From contig OX465587.1 in assembly GCA_950022655.1 (NCBI GenBank), forward strand, positions 29,577,716 to 29,641,715: a DNA stretch of 64,000 bases, written 5' to 3'. Both the position numbers and the translations under genes were made by a program. This document shows positions 62,332-64,000 of this stretch, piece by piece; within the stretch, counting starts at the first letter, position 1, and every line of letters begins with the position of its first letter. A model generated the notes under the pieces. The model saw only the letters and a program-made list of their open reading frames with translations. It made no database searches and was not told the DNA's origin. The stretch is from Alentia gelatinosa. Lineage: Eukaryota; Annelida; Polychaeta; Phyllodocida; Polynoidae.

Positions 62332-62565
62332 TACTCATCCCTTATATAAATCTCCATAGACTTAACATAGTGGGACTGTATGCCACGGTTATGACATAAA
62401 ATATTTATATGCCACTGCTGACATATGAAGTTATAAATATGTGACAGGCTAGCATAAAATCTAAACGTCACTTAATTTCAGATAATTGTTTACATAGCAT
62501 TCATTTTCTTCCGCTAGAGATATCACTCAGCTCTGTTTCGTGATATAATTCCGCATAGGCAATTA
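62332..62565 (+). mobile_element. Two-part unit of the 61-kb family, truncated by element 3
   Basis: ACTCATCCCTTATATAAATC, module end CAGGCTAGCATAAAATC, left foldback arm, and tip GATATCA-CTCAGCTCTGTTTCG-TGATATA. The right arm breaks off at CATAGGCAATTA where element 3 begins. Confidence 0.7.
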
Positions 62566-64000
62566 ATGGTAAACCCATGGGCATGGCTCAGGGGTAATCA
62601 TTGCCTCCCCGGTGTCCCCCTCTACCGCGCCTCACGGGCGCCCCTCCTGCCCCCTCGCGGCACTCACCCACACCACGAGGTCACGTGGTACAGCCCGGTC
62701 CAGGCCCCGGCCTCACTTCTTCTCCACCCGCTCTGCAGTACGCACGTACTACAAGCACTAATTTCGTCTTCTTGGCCACGTGCTCGCAGCCTATTACTCC
62801 ACGAGTATAGGCCAGCACACCATACTACGATAAAGTGCGATAGAACGATAGAGGAGAGTGTACCATGCCGAACACGAGGAATACGCCCGTGGCGAGCACG
62901 TCTCAGGAACCTCAGGCGGCCGCAGGCTCCGAGGCCACGGCCAGAGGTACGACACAGGCGTCGAACGACCACGTGGACTCAGTGTCGGAAAATGGATCGA
63001 CGGTCAAGACGTCGAGAATAACGGCCCTGGAGGGGAACGTCGCCTTGATACTCGAGGCGATAAAAGGTCTACAACGGGCAAAATCTCCGTCTAGGGCATC
63101 GCAGCCGGCGACCGTTAGGGAGGCCACCGTCGCGGAGGACCGGACCAGGGAATGGGTAAACGACCAAACATCACGTCTCCCGGCCCCCCGTAAGCTTCGC
63201 GACCGATACCTCCCAGACGAGCTGCTACAGAAAGAACTCGACCGTGAGGGACTACGACACGACCGCACGGCCGGTAGGTTTACTTCAGATCTTCACACCG
63301 TTAAATTGCTGTCGAAACCATATATGTATGTGGAACGCGAGGGCCTCTTCACCGTGAATCAGAGGCTCGAGGTCAGAGGCACGCTCGGTCCGATGGAGTA
63401 TGTAAGCGCCTTTCTGGTGATGATGGAGGACCACCGGGCCGTCCCGGAGGAGGACAGGAGGGACATGTATCGCCACCTGTCCCAGGTATCGATAGATGCC
63501 CAGACCCGGCCGTGGGCCGCAGTGAGGCGTTGGTCTCAGTACGTGTTCGACCAGGTCGAGGCCGGTAGGATCTACTGGTCCGACCACGTGCGAATACAGG
63601 ACGAGCGTGTCCGTCTCGCGATGACGGCAACCACAACGGCGCACGACGGCCAAGACGCGGGAAAGACCGGAGGACGGGAGCTGCCGTGCCGGGCATTTAA
63701 TTCGGAGAGGGGCTGCCGCCAGCGGAACGGCCACCAAGATGGTGGAATTAAATGGGTGCACGTGTGCTCATTTTGTGATTCCGTTGGCAGGATGTGCACG
63801 CACTCCATACACGCGTGCAACAGGAAGCTGTTGTACGGTGGCGGGTATGAGAGTGCTGCACCAACACCTGCACCTGCCCCACGCCGGATGCCCCAGGCCG
63901 GACACACCATGCGCACCACCGACCTCTCAGGAGTGCAGAAACAACACCCAACGGCTTAAAAAAACGGACCGGACGCGCCCCGCGAGTGAGTGTGGCGCGT
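62566..64000 (+). mobile_element. YR retrotransposon (element 3), 5' part, runs off the window
   Basis: Starts with the core ATG at 62566 inside the foldback described above. The first 200-300 bp (A1) match A2 of element 2 (ATGGTAAACCCATGG, TCAGGGGTAATCATTGC, TGTCCCCCTCTAC, ACGTGGTACAG). The Gag gene follows at 62865. RT, recombinase and the right repeats should lie beyond base 64000. Confidence 0.8.
62865..63959 (+). CDS. Gag-like protein of element 3
   Basis: 364 residues from the ATG at 62865, with the TAA at 63957-63959. Residues about 44-72 (TSRITALEGNVALILEAIKG) predict a short coiled coil after a low-complexity start. The middle contains LGPMEYVSAFLVMMEDH and AVRRWSQYVFDQVEAGRI. The C-terminal metal-binding-like cluster spans residues 275-318: CRAFN, RGC, H, G, H-x-C-x2-C, H, C. 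The same order occurs in the broken Gag of element 1 (805-2122), at low identity. This ORF is intact. It probably forms particles that carry the element RNA. The RT frame should begin within the next few hundred bases. An alternative name is simply 'Ngaro ORF1'. Confidence 0.85.
   Translation: MPNTRNTPVASTSQEPQAAAGSEATARGTTQASNDHVDSVSENGSTVKTSRITALEGNVALILEAIKGLQRAKSPSRASQPATVREATVAEDRTREWVNDQTSRLPAPRKLRDRYLPDELLQKELDREGLRHDRTAGRFTSDLHTVKLLSKPYMYVEREGLFTVNQRLEVRGTLGPMEYVSAFLVMMEDHRAVPEEDRRDMYRHLSQVSIDAQTRPWAAVRRWSQYVFDQVEAGRIYWSDHVRIQDERVRLAMTATTTAHDGQDAGKTGGRELPCRAFNSERGCRQRNGHQDGGIKWVHVCSFCDSVGRMCTHSIHACNRKLLYGGGYESAAPTPAPAPRRMPQAGHTMRTTDLSGVQKQHPTA

Overview
The window looks like repeat-dominated nuclear DNA of an animal, most probably a marine invertebrate. 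The evidence is indirect: AT-rich eukaryotic sequence, tyrosine-recombinase (YR) retrotransposons of the Ngaro/DIRS type, decayed CR1/L2/Jockey-type non-LTR fragments, two tRNA-derived SINEs, many small inverted-repeat elements and abundant satellites. I found no host protein-coding gene that I can defend, and I cannot name the species. Coordinates of repeat copies come from reading by eye and are good to a few bases at the ends marked by motifs, and less exact elsewhere.

The recognisable coding content is mobile. Element 1 (627-5557, plus strand) is a complete Ngaro-like retrotransposon: a left repeat A1, a frameshifted Gag, a reverse transcriptase/RNase H, an overlapping tyrosine recombinase, then the split direct repeats B1-A2-B2. 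Its repeats are almost identical, so it is young. Element 2 (22224-24384, minus strand) keeps only the end of RNase H, the recombinase and B1-A2-B2; an 18-bp satellite sits where its reverse transcriptase should be. Element 3 (62566 to the right edge, plus strand) shows A1 and an intact Gag and runs out of the window. The A1 of element 3 resembles the A2 of element 2, so these two belong to one family.

Layout. 1-5.6 kb: a non-LTR tail and element 1. 5.7-17.4 kb: small elements, one SINE, a CpG-rich promoter-like patch near 9.5 kb. 17.4-18.2 kb: a broken non-LTR reverse transcriptase. 18.5-27.4 kb: the 18-bp satellite, two copies of a terminal-inverted-repeat element, element 2 nested in one of them, and an LTR-like stretch. 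27.5-31.7 kb: foldback elements and a 51-bp minisatellite. 31.9-33 kb: a 1-kb GA tract. 33.1-33.7 kb: a promoter-like patch with two good splice donors. 34-45.7 kb: nested small elements and the second SINE. 45.8-48 kb: a tandem array made from the end of a small transposon. 48-51.6 kb: foldbacks, a GC-rich minisatellite and an element with a 9-bp target duplication. 51.9-55.8 kb: micro- and minisatellites. 56-62.5 kb: more nested elements and a third promoter-like patch at 61.5 kb.

The most unusual pattern is a group of at least a dozen distinct two-part units. Each has a module A with ends like TTTATCC-ACCCC / GGGGT-GGATAAA (or TTTATTATCCACC / GGTGGATAATAAA, or TTTATCTCACCCC / GGGGTGAGATAA), directly joined to a long foldback B. 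The outer arms of the foldbacks differ between families, but the tips share a small stem-loop of the form CTCGGC-N-CGCCTCG. Three interrupted copies of other repeats suggest that the two parts move as one unit and leave no target-site duplication.
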